A DNA stretch of 64,000 bases from NCBI RefSeq assembly GCF_005281475.1, contig NZ_CP040106.1, positions 1,183,501 to 1,247,500 on the forward strand. The letters run 5' to 3'. The DNA is from Echinicola rosea (GTDB lineage Bacteria; Bacteroidota; Bacteroidia; Cytophagales; Cyclobacteriaceae). Every line of letters begins with the position of its first letter. Positions within the stretch are counted from its first letter, which is position 1. The notes below the pieces were generated by a model. That model worked only from the letters and a program-made list of their open reading frames with translations, made no database searches and had not been told where the DNA came from. Positions 8,442 through 17,605 of the stretch are shown one piece after another. Made by a program: the position numbers and the translations under genes.

Positions 8442-9005
8442 ATGAACAGACGATTAGCCTTAAAACAACTCGCCATGGCAGCAGGTGGCCTGGCCTTGAT
8501 CCCTTCCTGTGATTTTAGTGAGGAAAATATACTGGCTGCGTATGATGAGCTGCAGATTACCGAAAGCCAGCAGCAATTACTCCAAAAACTGGTAGATACC
8601 ATTATTCCCAAAACAGACCTAAAAGGTGCTGTAGAGCTGGGCGTACACGATTTTGTCTTGGTAATGGCCAATGACTGCATGAGTGACGGGGAGCAAAAGC
8701 AATTTCTTACTGGCCTGAAAGGATTTGATGATTATACCAAAAAATCATCCGGTACCCGGTTTACCAAAATGGACAATGTAGAAGCAGAAAAAACTGTCAA
8801 TGCCATTTTGGAAGGCAAACCAACATCGGATGATGAAATGGCCACGCACTATTTTTTGCAAACCACGAAAAAATATACCATCCAAGGTTATATGAATTCC
8901 GAGTATGTGATGACCGAACTCATGCCCTTCCAATTGGTGCCAGGGCCGGAATTCAATGGGAAAAAAGAAATCGTACCAGGAGAAAAAGTGAACATCAATG
9001 GCTAA
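8442..9005 (+). CDS. Gluconate 2-dehydrogenase subunit 3 family protein (Tat lipoprotein)
   Basis: 187-residue small subunit of a periplasmic FAD dehydrogenase. ATG 8442 is taken as the start because it gives MNRRLALKQL, a twin-arginine-like signal, followed by lipobox LIPSC (Cys23); an upstream ATG at 8376 would bury the signal. The family partners a GMC flavoprotein in gluconate, fructose, sorbitol or glucoside-3 dehydrogenases and is exported with it. It overlaps the GMC gene by 8 bases, indicating coupled translation. No cytochrome subunit gene is next to it. Confidence 0.88.
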   Translation: MNRRLALKQLAMAAGGLALIPSCDFSEENILAAYDELQITESQQQLLQKLVDTIIPKTDLKGAVELGVHDFVLVMANDCMSDGEQKQFLTGLKGFDDYTKKSSGTRFTKMDNVEAEKTVNAILEGKPTSDDEMATHYFLQTTKKYTIQGYMNSEYVMTELMPFQLVPGPEFNGKKEIVPGEKVNING

Positions 9006-10698
9006 TCTGAACATAAAAAGCAAACAAGAAAATACATATGGGGCCATTGTCATTGGCTCTGGCATGAGTGGTGGCTTTGCTGCCAAAGAACTGTGTGACA
9101 AAGGGGTCAAAACCTTGGTTCTGGAACGGGGAAGGAGTGTTATCCACAACAAAGATTACCCGACGACCAATATGATGCCTTGGGAATTTGAGCACCGGGG
9201 TCAAATGCCGGAAGACATACAGCGTGAAAACCCCGTGGTCAGCCGCTGCTATGCTTTTAGAGAGGATGCAGCCCACTTTTTCGTAAAAGACCAAGAGCAT
9301 CCTTACATCCAAGAAAAGCCTTTTGACTGGATCCGTGGCTATCAGACGGGCGGAAAATCCCTACTATGGGCTCGGCAGGTCCAGCGGTGGAGTGACCATG
9401 ATTTTGAGGGGCCCGCTAGGGATGGTTTTGCAGTAGATTGGCCCATTCGGTACAAGGATCTCGCCCCTTGGTACAGCTATGTGGAAAAGTTTGTAGGGGT
9501 GGCCGGTTTCCATGATGGCATTCCACATCTCCCAGATGGGGAGTTCTTGCCCGGAATTGAGCTTACCGCTGCTGAAGAGTATTTTAAATCCGTTGTGGAG
9601 CAAAAATATCCAGGCCGAAACGTCATCAGTGGCCGCTGTGCACACATCACCGGTAATGCAGCATATTATGCCAAGCAAGGCAGGGGAATCTGCCAACACC
9701 GGACCATATGCCAACGCGGTTGCCCATTTGGCGGCTATTTCAGCTCCAATTCCGCTTCACTTCCCTGGGCGCAGCGTACCGGAAACCTGACCCTAAAAAA
9801 TAATGCCGTTGTACATTCCATTATTTATGACGATGCGCAGCAAAAAGCCACAGGAGTAAGGGTAATCGATGCCAACACAAAAGAAGTCACCGAATATTTT
9901 GCTCCGATTATTTTTGTCAATGCCAGTGCACTCAACACCAATTTAATACTATTGAATTCTACCTCTAAGCGCTTTCCCAATGGTCTGGGCAATGACAATG
10001 GATTGATGGGAAAATATGTAGCATTCCACAATTACCGTGGTGGAGTATCGGGAGAATATGACGGGCTGAAAGCGTTTACCACTGAAGGAAAAAGACCTAC
10101 CAGTGGCTATATGCCACGATTTAGGAATGTGGATAAACAAGAAACCAATTTTCTGAGAGGATATGCAGCGGGCATTCACGGCAGCCGATCCAAGGACGTA
10201 AATTACAGCGGTACGGGAGCAGACTTAGTTAAAAACATGATGAATCCGTCCTACGGGCCATGGAGGATTGGTTCTCACATGATGGGCGAAACCATTCCAA
10301 AAGAAAGCAATTACGTCGCGCTGGACACGGACAAGAAAGATGATTGGGGAATGCCACAACTCAAGGTCAATGTGGACTACGACCAAAACGACCTGGACAT
10401 GATCCAGGATTACCGCGACCAATTGGCTGAGATGTTTGATGAAGCTGGATTTAAAAATATCCGAACTTGGGATGACGAACGTCGTCCAGGCTTAGACATC
10501 CACGAAATGGGTGGTGTCCGCATGGGGCACGATCCCAAGACATCCTTGCTGAACAAGCATCATCAGCTCCATGCTTGTCCCAATGTCTATGTTACCGACG
10601 GAGCATGCATGACATCTACCAGCACCCAAAATCCGTCATTGACGTATATGGTTTTTGCTGCCAGGGCGGTGGACCACGCCATGAAAAACCAAGGGTAA
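8998..10698 (+). CDS. GMC-family FAD-dependent dehydrogenase large subunit
   Basis: 566 residues. The FAD-binding fold is shown by GSGMSGGFAA at 20-29 and LVLERG just after. The C-terminal GMC domain has HEMGGVRMG (His502) and NPSLTYM (Asn545), the family's active-site histidine/asparagine region. Several cysteines around CQHRTICQRGCPFGG suggest a metal or disulfide site, as in glucose/fructose and glucoside-3 dehydrogenase relatives. Lacking its own signal peptide, it would be carried out with the Tat subunit encoded just upstream. Sugar or sugar-acid oxidation is likely; the substrate, including 3-keto-glycoside formation, cannot be decided here. Confidence 0.88.
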   Translation: MANLNIKSKQENTYGAIVIGSGMSGGFAAKELCDKGVKTLVLERGRSVIHNKDYPTTNMMPWEFEHRGQMPEDIQRENPVVSRCYAFREDAAHFFVKDQEHPYIQEKPFDWIRGYQTGGKSLLWARQVQRWSDHDFEGPARDGFAVDWPIRYKDLAPWYSYVEKFVGVAGFHDGIPHLPDGEFLPGIELTAAEEYFKSVVEQKYPGRNVISGRCAHITGNAAYYAKQGRGICQHRTICQRGCPFGGYFSSNSASLPWAQRTGNLTLKNNAVVHSIIYDDAQQKATGVRVIDANTKEVTEYFAPIIFVNASALNTNLILLNSTSKRFPNGLGNDNGLMGKYVAFHNYRGGVSGEYDGLKAFTTEGKRPTSGYMPRFRNVDKQETNFLRGYAAGIHGSRSKDVNYSGTGADLVKNMMNPSYGPWRIGSHMMGETIPKESNYVALDTDKKDDWGMPQLKVNVDYDQNDLDMIQDYRDQLAEMFDEAGFKNIRTWDDERRPGLDIHEMGGVRMGHDPKTSLLNKHHQLHACPNVYVTDGACMTSTSTQNPSLTYMVFAARAVDHAMKNQG

Positions 10699-10761
10699 TC
10701 TGAAAAGGGGTAATTCTATAAAGTGAGAGATTAGCACGCTGGAAATTTCACCTCATAAAAA

Positions 10762-10801
10762 ATAACACGCTTCCTGAGCGTAGGCGAAGGAAGCGTGTTA
10801 T
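10762..10801. terminator. Hairpin between convergent genes
   Basis: ATAACACGCTTCC and GGAAGCGTGTTAT form a 13-bp perfect stem with a 14-base loop. It lies between the GMC gene (+) and the OxyR gene (-), both ending here. T-runs are weak on both sides, so efficiency is uncertain. Confidence 0.65.
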
Positions 10802-10843
10802 CCAAAATCATGCATTATTGCTGAGCGAATAGGGGCTTTAGGT

Positions 10844-11776
10844 TTACTTAAACTTCACGACTTTTCCATGAGCGCTTGAGGTCATCTCTTTAGGAATGGC
10901 TTGAGTCACTTCATTATAGAGTAACTCTACCAAGCGTTTTTTCAAGAAACTCCTTGTCAGCACAATGCTCACTTCCCGCGTAGGCTGTTCTCCGGCAAAC
11001 GGCCTGATCCTAGATTTCTCCTCTTCAGCCAAATCAAACGTGGCCAATTCTGGCAATAGCGTAACTCCCTTGTAACGGTTCACCATGTTTTTGAGGCCTT
11101 CCAGTGAACCACTTTCATAATGAAAATTCATTCTTTGGAATTTGGTTTGGTCGCAGATGCTCAGGACTTGATCTCGAAAACAATGTCCTTGCTGCAATAC
11201 CCAAAAATCATCCGCCATAAGGTCTTTTACTTCAATGGCCTCTTTTTCCAGCAAGCGATGGTCCTTGGAGAGATAGGCGTAAAATTTCTCGTAAAACATT
11301 GGCTTTTCCAATATGCCCTGCTCTTGCAATGGAGTGACCACAATCCCCAAATCCAACTCATCATTTCGGAGGCGCTTGATAATTTCCTCCGTGATCAATT
11401 CTTCCACCTGTAACTGCACATTAGGATATTTCTCCAAAAAATTCCGGATAAAAAGGTGTAATAGGTGTGGGGCCAAGGTCGGTATGATTCCCAGCTTGAT
11501 TACGCCACTGATATTTCCCTTGAGTTGGGATATCATCTCATAAATCCCCTTGCTTTCAGATACCACCCTTTTGGCTTGCTCTATCAGCTGTTGACCGATT
11601 TCTGTAGGAATTACCGGCATTTTCGAGCGGTCAAAGATCACCACATCCAACTCCCTCTCCAACTTGTGTATCTGGGCACTTAGGGTTGGCTGGGTTACAA
11701 AGCAAGCTTCGGCTGCATGTCCAAAATGACGGTGCTTATCTACAGCCAATACATATTCTAATTGCTGAATAGTCAT
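10844..11776 (-). CDS. oxyR: OxyR-type LysR family peroxide regulator
   Basis: 310 residues. The N-terminal winged HTH (residues 1-60; HFGHAAEACFVTQPTLSAQI) and LysR effector domain follow the family plan. The redox motif QGHCFRDQVLSIC places cysteines at residues 199 and 208, exactly the numbering and spacing of the disulfide-forming pair in E. coli OxyR. This makes peroxide sensing by Cys199-Cys208 oxidation likely. No catalase or peroxidase gene adjoins, so targets lie elsewhere. A TATATTTG element on the minus strand at 11811-11818 may be its -7 box. The 348-base gap upstream (11777-12124) shows no gene. Confidence 0.9.
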   Translation of the reverse strand: MTIQQLEYVLAVDKHRHFGHAAEACFVTQPTLSAQIHKLERELDVVIFDRSKMPVIPTEIGQQLIEQAKRVVSESKGIYEMISQLKGNISGVIKLGIIPTLAPHLLHLFIRNFLEKYPNVQLQVEELITEEIIKRLRNDELDLGIVVTPLQEQGILEKPMFYEKFYAYLSKDHRLLEKEAIEVKDLMADDFWVLQQGHCFRDQVLSICDQTKFQRMNFHYESGSLEGLKNMVNRYKGVTLLPELATFDLAEEEKSRIRPFAGEQPTREVSIVLTRSFLKKRLVELLYNEVTQAIPKEMTSSAHGKVVKFK

Positions 11777-11810
11777 TTGCTAAATTGTTTTTAGCGATTA
11801 AAAACTAGTG

Positions 11811-11818
11811 CAAATATA
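11811..11818 (-). promoter_or_regulatory. Possible -7 element of the oxyR promoter
   Basis: TATATTTG on the minus strand, 35 bases upstream of the oxyR start, fits TAnnTTTG. No clear TTG lies at 19 bases further upstream, so this is a partial match only. Confidence 0.3.
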
Positions 11819-12124
11819 AGACTTTAATTTTATTTAGACTCATTTTAAATAAAAAAAACCTAGGAATTCCCTTTTATACCAGTTTACGCTATGAACTTGT
11901 GTTGGATCCTAAAATCAATATCCATCAAAATTATTCGTTGTTGTAAGAACCCTAACTCACTCTTTGCCCTTTGTGAACCTTGGTGACCTCTGTGGTTAAA
12001 ACGACTAACCACTAAGTCCACAACGCAATGAGGTCTCTAAGATTCGTTAAGTAAAAAATGCCTTATCCGTTTATATTCTTGTTTTTGAACATGTTATCCA
12101 CATGGTGTTAAAAAGAGTACACTC

Positions 12125-13555
12125 TTAAACAATATACGCTTTCTTCACAATTTCCAGTTCGGTCTTTAAGCAATCGCAAGCGATTTGGATATGCTTTCTT
12201 TTTACGTCCGTTTGGCCGATAACCCATCGCATCACAAAATTTCCATTCAATATAGTCGAAGTGAAAAAGACTTTTCCACTGGCATTTACCCGATCCATCC
12301 AAGTCTTGTTAAAGTCATTTTGCTGGGATGTGGATAGTGACTTTTCCACAAATCGGAAACAAAAGACATTCAAAATATTAGGTGTTTCTACTATTACATT
12401 TTCTTCATTTTCGGCCCATTTTTTTGCCAATTTCGTAAGTTCTAGGTGCCCTCTGAGCTTTTCTCGGATTCCTGCCAAACCGTAGGCCCTGATTACCCAC
12501 CAAAGCTTCAATGCCCGAAATCTCCGGCCCAATTGGATTCCCCAATCGCGGTAGTTATGCACATGCTCATCTTGATCCGTTTTGAGGTATTCAGTGGTCA
12601 TGGAAAATGTGTGGACAAGATCATCAGCATTCTTTACAAAAAGCACCGAACAATCAAAATTCGTAAACATCCATTTGTGCGGATTGAAAACATAGCTGTC
12701 GGCCAACTCGTGACCTTCAATCATCCAGCGAAATTCCGGAAGTAGGAGAGCAGTGCCGGCATAGGCTGCGTCGATATGATGCCACATTCCAAATCGAGCA
12801 GCCACTTTTCCGATCTCTCCAATAGGGTCAATGGCCGTCGAACTGGTCGTTCCCAAAGCCGAAACGACGCACAATGGCGAAAATCCATTTTGTATATCCG
12901 CTTCTATAGCGCCTTCCAAAGCCTCCGGGATCATTGCAAAATGGTTATCCACAGGAATTTTTACCAGATTTTGATGCCCCAGTCCCGCTATTCGCATGGC
13001 CTTATCCACCGACGAATGGGCCTGCTGAGAGCTATACACCCTGAATTTCTCCTGACCACTGAAGCCCTTTTCATTGACAGAAAATTGACTTGCTCGTTCC
13101 CTAGCGGCCAAAATAGCGCATAGCGTAGCCGTAGAAGCCGTATCCTGGATGACACCTTTCCACGTGGAGTCCAGTCCTTTGGCATCTCGCAGCCAATTGA
13201 CCACTCTTTCCTCCAGTTCGGTAGCAGCTGGAGACGTTAGCCAAGACATACATTGGGCACCCAATGTGGACATGAGCATCTCAGCCAAGATAGATGGCGC
13301 GGAAGTATTTGCCGGAAAGTACCCAAAGAACATCGGATGTTGCCAGTTGGTCATACCAGGAATGATCCCTTCTTCAAAATCAGTAAAAATCTCATCAAAC
13401 GTTGCGGGATCTTCGGGTGCCTTATCGGGAAATTTATCATAAATCTCTCCCGGTTGGATATCAGGAGTTACAGGATAGTTCTCTTTTTGCTCCAAGTAAT
13501 CAGCCATCCAATCCACCAACTGATGGGCATGTTTTCTAAAGTCGTGGTTATTCAT
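12125..13555 (-). CDS. PLP-dependent aromatic-L-amino-acid decarboxylase family protein
   Basis: 476 residues, the usual length for group II decarboxylases. Key residues are His180 (QAHSSVDKA, stacks on the cofactor), Asp262 (HIDAAYAG, binds pyridine N) and Lys294 in NPHKW (Schiff base). The N-terminal segment WQHPMFFGYFPAN is typical of the aromatic amino acid/tyrosine decarboxylase group. It would release CO2 from an aromatic amino acid to give an amine. It is the only gene in its transcription unit as far as can be seen. A similar fold is shared with glutamate decarboxylases, but NPHKW and the N-terminus favour AADC. Confidence 0.9.
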   Translation of the reverse strand: MNNHDFRKHAHQLVDWMADYLEQKENYPVTPDIQPGEIYDKFPDKAPEDPATFDEIFTDFEEGIIPGMTNWQHPMFFGYFPANTSAPSILAEMLMSTLGAQCMSWLTSPAATELEERVVNWLRDAKGLDSTWKGVIQDTASTATLCAILAARERASQFSVNEKGFSGQEKFRVYSSQQAHSSVDKAMRIAGLGHQNLVKIPVDNHFAMIPEALEGAIEADIQNGFSPLCVVSALGTTSSTAIDPIGEIGKVAARFGMWHHIDAAYAGTALLLPEFRWMIEGHELADSYVFNPHKWMFTNFDCSVLFVKNADDLVHTFSMTTEYLKTDQDEHVHNYRDWGIQLGRRFRALKLWWVIRAYGLAGIREKLRGHLELTKLAKKWAENEENVIVETPNILNVFCFRFVEKSLSTSQQNDFNKTWMDRVNASGKVFFTSTILNGNFVMRWVIGQTDVKRKHIQIACDCLKTELEIVKKAYIV

Positions 13556-13742
13556 TTAAGTTTGGTTATTCAAATGTCATAATAACTGGGAGGCTAACAA
13601 ATCTGGAACAGCTTAATTGAGTCAGAGACTCAAAGCTTGTCCGTGCTGGGGTAAAGACCCCGCACAACCCAGCATTTGTAAAATCTCATGTTCAACGTCT
13701 CATATCTCATGTCTTAAGACTCACATCTCACTACTAACCCCA

Positions 13743-14501
13743 CTAATGTACATACGAACCGGCATTCATATCGATGGTGCTACCAGTAGCATGATCTGCA
13801 AGGCCAGAAACCAGCAAACATACCATCGGTGCAATATCTTTTGGCTCAGTAAGTCGGTCCAGAGCAATGTCATTGAGGGCGAAGTCCTCGCCGTACTGGT
13901 CCATAAAATCCTGCGCCATGTCCGTTCGGACAAAACCCGGGGCAATGATAAAAGCGCGGATCCCTTCTTTTCCATAATACCTGGCCACTGATCTGGTAAA
14001 GCCCACCAAAGCGGATTTGGAGGAAGCATAGGCCAGGTATTCAGGTGTATCCCCGCGAAAGGCTGCTCGGGAACTGATATTGACAACCCTTCCATTTTTA
14101 TTGAGGCGGGAGTGCTGGACAAATTCCTTGGTAATGACTGCCAAGGCGTTGACATTGACGGTCATCGTGCGGAGCCAAGTGGCTGTCCACTGATCTGTAG
14201 GTGCTTCATCCGATACAGAAACTGCAATGCCAGCATTATTGATTACTGCATCGATTTTGCCATACTTATCCACCAACCGTGGAATCCAGCCCTTCACCTG
14301 CTTCAAATCACCCAGATCGCACGGGACGATATGGCTGGTATGGGGTAATTGCTGCTGCAACGCCTTGGCCGCGGCTTGGTTTTTATGGTAATGGATCAAC
14401 ACCTCTGCACCCGAGGCAGAAAGTTGTTTCGCAATAGCATGGCCTATTCCGCGGGAAGCTCCAGTGACGAGAATGCGTTGGCTTTCGAGAGAAATATTCA
14501 T
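13743..14501 (-). CDS. SDR-family oxidoreductase (FabG-like)
   Basis: 252 residues, classical short-chain dehydrogenase. Cofactor motif TGASRGIG at 13-20, NNAG at 88-91, catalytic Ser143/144, Tyr158 and Lys162 in YASSK. NAD(P)H-dependent carbonyl reduction or alcohol oxidation; the substrate cannot be told. Resembles 3-oxoacyl-ACP reductases, but no fatty acid synthesis genes adjoin, so a general SDR name is safer. It lies 187 bases upstream of the decarboxylase on the same strand. Confidence 0.87.
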   Translation of the reverse strand: MNISLESQRILVTGASRGIGHAIAKQLSASGAEVLIHYHKNQAAAKALQQQLPHTSHIVPCDLGDLKQVKGWIPRLVDKYGKIDAVINNAGIAVSVSDEAPTDQWTATWLRTMTVNVNALAVITKEFVQHSRLNKNGRVVNISSRAAFRGDTPEYLAYASSKSALVGFTRSVARYYGKEGIRAFIIAPGFVRTDMAQDFMDQYGEDFALNDIALDRLTEPKDIAPMVCLLVSGLADHATGSTIDMNAGSYVH

Positions 14502-14664
14502 AGAAGGTTGGAATTTATACAGTTAAGTTACTCATCTGTGTTCGATAATAAAACCGATATTAATCCATGGTGCTTCAAAAAACAACTCCAGAAGGTGGTA
14601 TTGAATTAAAAACTCAACTCTACGTGGTTCCGCAGCACAGCTGTCGGAATAACAAGGTTCTATA

Positions 14665-14945
14665 TGATTTACTATGGGTAACTATTACTTTGCATGTCAA
14701 ATTCTAGCTTGCCTTTCATCTTGTTGCCTTGTTACTTTTTTCCTTCAGGTGAAAAACGTAACCAAAAAAACCCGCTGCGGTGAGCTATATGACTAAAATC
14801 AAAGCCAGCACTCACGCAGGCAAACTCCTCTATTTGTGCAGCATACCAATTTTTTGTACTGATTCACGTCAAACAAGCCTGCGCTTTTTCCAGCCCACTT
14901 CTTTGATTTCTTAACGTCAAATACCTCAAGGCAGAATAGAAAATT
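14665..14945 (+). repeat. Partial copy of the large intergenic repeat (family R1)
   Basis: The first 92 bases (14665-14756) match 46587-46678 with only a few differences. The remainder (GTTACTTTTTT hairpin arm, ACCCGCTGCGG, CAAACAAGCCTG, TTTCTTAACG) follows the same order as the R1 copies at 30265 and 59582, but is diverged and shorter. The rest of the 14502-15048 gap shows no gene. Confidence 0.6.
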
Positions 14946-15048
14946 GCCCACTGAAAAGGAACATGAATCAACATTAATTTAACCGGAATAATATCTTTAC
15001 CCTCTATAATCCATATAGAGCCAATAACAATCAAATTTTGCTGTTCGG

Positions 15049-15678
15049 TTACTTACTAGAGCTAATCAATTTTTTTAAATCAGCCTGGACGGGAGCGTTC
15101 TCAATACCCGCTTTCACAGCCAAATAGTCAAAAATTTCTTCATCAGTCAATGCATGCACCACTTTTATTCCCCTGATTATGGTCCCGAGGTAGGATTCAT
15201 GAGGCTCCACATATGGCTGAAACAATTGCTTGGCGGTAAAAGTAAAGATGGGCTCACCATCTTGTTTGCCAAGGTACAGTAAGTGGTCATACCAACCAGC
15301 CGCTCCAAGTACCATATTTCCCTGAGCAATCACCTGTTCCAAATCTATTTCGGGTCGTTGCGGAAGCCCGTTTTCCTGCTTGACCACATCATAAAACTGC
15401 TCATGAGTAATCCGGTACATGCAGGCCAAAGTCCGCTCAGAGCCAGACTTTTCCCGATGGATAAATGCCACACCACCGCCATGCCATATCTTGGCATTTT
15501 TTGCAAAATATAGTCTGTAGGGTATTTCAATCCCTTTTTTTTCCGTTGGAACTGACTTATCCACACAGCCTTGGTAGGTCTTCGTGGCGCCCAAGGGTTT
15601 ACCACCCCTGATATAACAAAGGAACCTTTCTTCCAAAAGGTTAGAACCGTAACTGGCATACCAAAGGTATTTGGTCAT
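15049..15678 (-). CDS. Gamma-glutamylcyclotransferase-like protein
   Basis: 209 residues. The N-terminal WYASYGSNL matches the YGSNL motif of the GGCT/AIG2 fold. The central part (IWHGGGVAFI, YRITHEQF) fits the family, and the C-terminal ~60 residues are an extension. Enzymes of this fold release 5-oxoproline from gamma-glutamyl compounds, but bacterial relatives of this length are uncharacterised and sometimes misnamed histone deacetylases. No operon partner. Function is inferred from fold only. Confidence 0.65.
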   Translation of the reverse strand: MTKYLWYASYGSNLLEERFLCYIRGGKPLGATKTYQGCVDKSVPTEKKGIEIPYRLYFAKNAKIWHGGGVAFIHREKSGSERTLACMYRITHEQFYDVVKQENGLPQRPEIDLEQVIAQGNMVLGAAGWYDHLLYLGKQDGEPIFTFTAKQLFQPYVEPHESYLGTIIRGIKVVHALTDEEIFDYLAVKAGIENAPVQADLKKLISSSK

Positions 15679-15716
15679 ATTGTCTTTTTGTATGTTGTCG
15701 AGCGTAATGGGCTGCT

Positions 15717-15782
15717 GCTTTTTTGGTTGGTGGAGTCCGCAACTCAGTGCTGTTTGGTGCTGGGAAGGAGACCACGAACAAC
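15717..15782. repeat. Short dispersed intergenic repeat, copy a
   Basis: About 66 bases beginning GCTTTTTTGGTTGGTGGA, closely matching 16326-16390. Inner pairing AGTGCTG/GGTGCTGG is weaker here than in copy b. Both copies lie between unrelated minus-strand genes. A more diverged relative may sit at 13614-13674. Confidence 0.55.
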
Positions 15783-15798
15783 TTGAAGCCTATTCATT

Positions 15799-16305
15799 TC
15801 AAGGAATTTGGTGACTATAAATGATTATTCCGTCAACAGCTATGCTTTGCCTAAATACCTTGATAAGTGATTTATACTGAGCATTCTCATCCGTTTTTTT
15901 TAATTCAAAAACGTATCTTTTCTTTCCAGCATTAACTTTTAAAATCCTTACTGGCCAAAAAGCCTCATATAAAGAAAATATCCCTATAAACCCCAGTAGC
16001 CCAAACATAATCAACCAAATAAATAATACGCGCATAATTGAGCCAGTATTTTTAAAATTATCGTAACCACTTATAAAACCTTTACTTATTTCCAGCGCAG
16101 TACTGGCTGAATAAATGGTCATACTGAGCAATACTATTCCGAAAAAACCAAGCAATAGTGGATTGTTAACTTTAGAGCCTTTGGTAAATTCTACCTTGTC
16201 AATCTCCCGTAAAACTATCCGCTTATAGGGAAAACCTTTTCTTAGTAACACTAATTCCCGTCCTTCAATTCTAAATTGGGCTGCAGATATTGGAGTCATA
16301 AGCAT
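15799..16305 (-). CDS. Membrane protein with PH-like halves, unknown function
   Basis: 168 residues. The N-terminal ~45 residues (FRIEGRELVLLRKGFPYKRIVLREIDKVEF) and the C-terminal ~45 (ILKVNAGKKRYVFELKKTDE) look like the two halves of a bacterial PH-type domain, split by two TM helices (about 48-70 and 90-115). Likely inner-membrane with the soluble parts on the cytoplasmic side. No partner gene; it lies between two copies of a short repeat. Confidence 0.6.
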   Translation of the reverse strand: MLMTPISAAQFRIEGRELVLLRKGFPYKRIVLREIDKVEFTKGSKVNNPLLLGFFGIVLLSMTIYSASTALEISKGFISGYDNFKNTGSIMRVLFIWLIMFGLLGFIGIFSLYEAFWPVRILKVNAGKKRYVFELKKTDENAQYKSLIKVFRQSIAVDGIIIYSHQIP

Positions 16306-16325
16306 TGAGTAGAAAGCATTGAGGT

Positions 16326-16390
16326 GCTTTTTTGGTTGGTGGAATCAGCGACTCAACACTCTTTGGTGTTGGGGCGAAGACCTAGCACAA
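16326..16390. repeat. Short dispersed intergenic repeat, copy b
   Basis: About 65 bases beginning GCTTTTTTGGTTGGTGGA, matching 15717-15782. It contains the hairpin CAACAC-tctttg-GTGTTG. Confidence 0.55.
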
Positions 16391-16421
16391 CGTCCATAAT
16401 TTTAATACTATCAGCTAACAG

Positions 16422-16793
16422 TCACACATGTTGGTCAATCAAAATGGGATTTCCGTCAGGATCGGTTAGGACGATGCTGGCTGGCCCTTTTGTAGATGGG
16501 TTGGCTTCCTGGTCTAGCTGCAGGCCATTTTCTTTAAGTTTTCGTTGAATTTCGCGGACATCATCAAACTCATCCAGCTTTTGGGCATTTTCATCCCAGC
16601 CAGGATTGAAGGTAATGATATTTTTATCAAACATCCCCTGAAAGAGGCCAATCAACGCATTGCCATTTTTCATGATCAGGTAATGGTGGTCTTCACTGCC
16701 GCCAAATACAGCAAACCCTAATTTTTCGTAAAAGGATTTGGAAGCCTGTAGGTCCTTGACGGTAAGACTAATGGAAAAAGCACCGAGTTTCAT
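16422..16793 (-). CDS. VOC family (glyoxalase/bleomycin-resistance fold) protein
   Basis: 123 residues, one VOC unit pair: N-terminal FSISLTVKDLQASKSFYEKLGF and C-terminal VLTDPDGNPILIDQ, both hallmark stretches. Residues that would bind metal are not fully conserved in an obvious way. A small dioxygenase, lyase or binding protein is possible; substrate unknown. It is not in an evident operon. Confidence 0.85.
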   Translation of the reverse strand: MKLGAFSISLTVKDLQASKSFYEKLGFAVFGGSEDHHYLIMKNGNALIGLFQGMFDKNIITFNPGWDENAQKLDEFDDVREIQRKLKENGLQLDQEANPSTKGPASIVLTDPDGNPILIDQHV

Positions 16794-16846
16794 GGTTGAT
16801 CTGTTTGGTTTACCATGAATTTACGAATAATTGTGAAAAGTAATTT

Positions 16847-17317
16847 CTATAATTTTTGGAATTTGCCCTTCTCTAATGTCATTGGAGCATCCACTTTGAT
16901 AGTGTCCAACTTCAAACCGAAAAAGACTTTACTTTTACCATTTCTAGAAAATTCAAGTATTAGTCCAGAAACATATATTTTAAACTCCCTTGTACCTTCG
17001 CTTAGATCAATTTCTTTCCAATGCCATTTTCCTATTTCTATCCTATCCAAGTAACATACCCTAGCCGTAGAGTCAGCCTTTAGTTCAAATTCTTTAATCC
17101 TTTTGTTGGGATCACTTTCCTCAGAAGGATTTCCTGTGTACTGCCACATTCCAATCATCGCTGCCCTATGAAGATCACCAACATTAGTGGTATCCGAGAA
17201 ACTAACATTCACAGGGTTGGTTTTGGTATGGTTCCTTCCACCCTGAGCATTTTTATCGCTGCATGAATTGATACCGATGACCAAAAGTAAGATCAAAAAA
17301 ACAACTGACTTTTTCAT
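16847..17317 (-). CDS. Predicted lipoprotein of unknown function
   Basis: 156 residues. Type II signal peptide MKKSVVFLILLLVIGINSC with Cys19 lipidated. The body contains MIGMWQYTGNPSEESDPNKR and later IGKWHWKEID, suggesting a lipocalin-like or 'stress-induced' beta fold of the kind seen in short Bacteroidota lipoproteins. No function can be assigned. Confidence 0.7.
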   Translation of the reverse strand: MKKSVVFLILLLVIGINSCSDKNAQGGRNHTKTNPVNVSFSDTTNVGDLHRAAMIGMWQYTGNPSEESDPNKRIKEFELKADSTARVCYLDRIEIGKWHWKEIDLSEGTREFKIYVSGLILEFSRNGKSKVFFGLKLDTIKVDAPMTLEKGKFQKL

Positions 17318-17401
17318 TATATGTTAACGTAAAATTACAACAGGTAGCAATCAGGGAAATCGCTGTTAACCCCATGAAGTTATTTAATTCTGGCAAAAAG
17401 C

Positions 17402-17458
17402 GTCAGACCAAGCGGAGTCGAGGTCCAACGTCTAGCCTTCGACTCCGCTCAGGCTGAC
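17402..17458. repeat. Intergenic hairpin repeat
   Basis: AGCGGAGTCGA at 17411 pairs with TCGACTCCGCT at 17439 (11 bp perfect), extended outward by GTCAG/CTGAC. The right half (CGACTCCGCT, CTGAC, then GCGATTTACTTGG-like bases) recurs at 54595-54635, where the left arm has decayed. The following bases (AATAGTTTAAAAGCGATTT) also recur near 33770. The gap 17318-17605 has no gene. Confidence 0.6.
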
Positions 17459-17605
17459 ATCTCTTTACAAATAGTTTAAAAGCGATTTACCTAGGAGCAA
17501 TGTATTAAATCATTGATTTTAAATCAATTACAGTCATCAAAATAAGTTAGAATGCAAGGTAAAAAAGTCATTATTACCAATGTCGAGTGCTCAATAACAA
17601 TTATA

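Noticed and set aside
12776..13123. 115-codon frame antisense to the decarboxylase
   Set aside because: Shadow of a strongly conserved decarboxylase gene on the other strand.
13153..13170. TTTCCACGTGGAG inside the decarboxylase gene as a possible sixth parS site
   Set aside because: Only the central CCACGTGG matches; the arms do not, and it lies within a conserved coding sequence 10 kb from the cluster.
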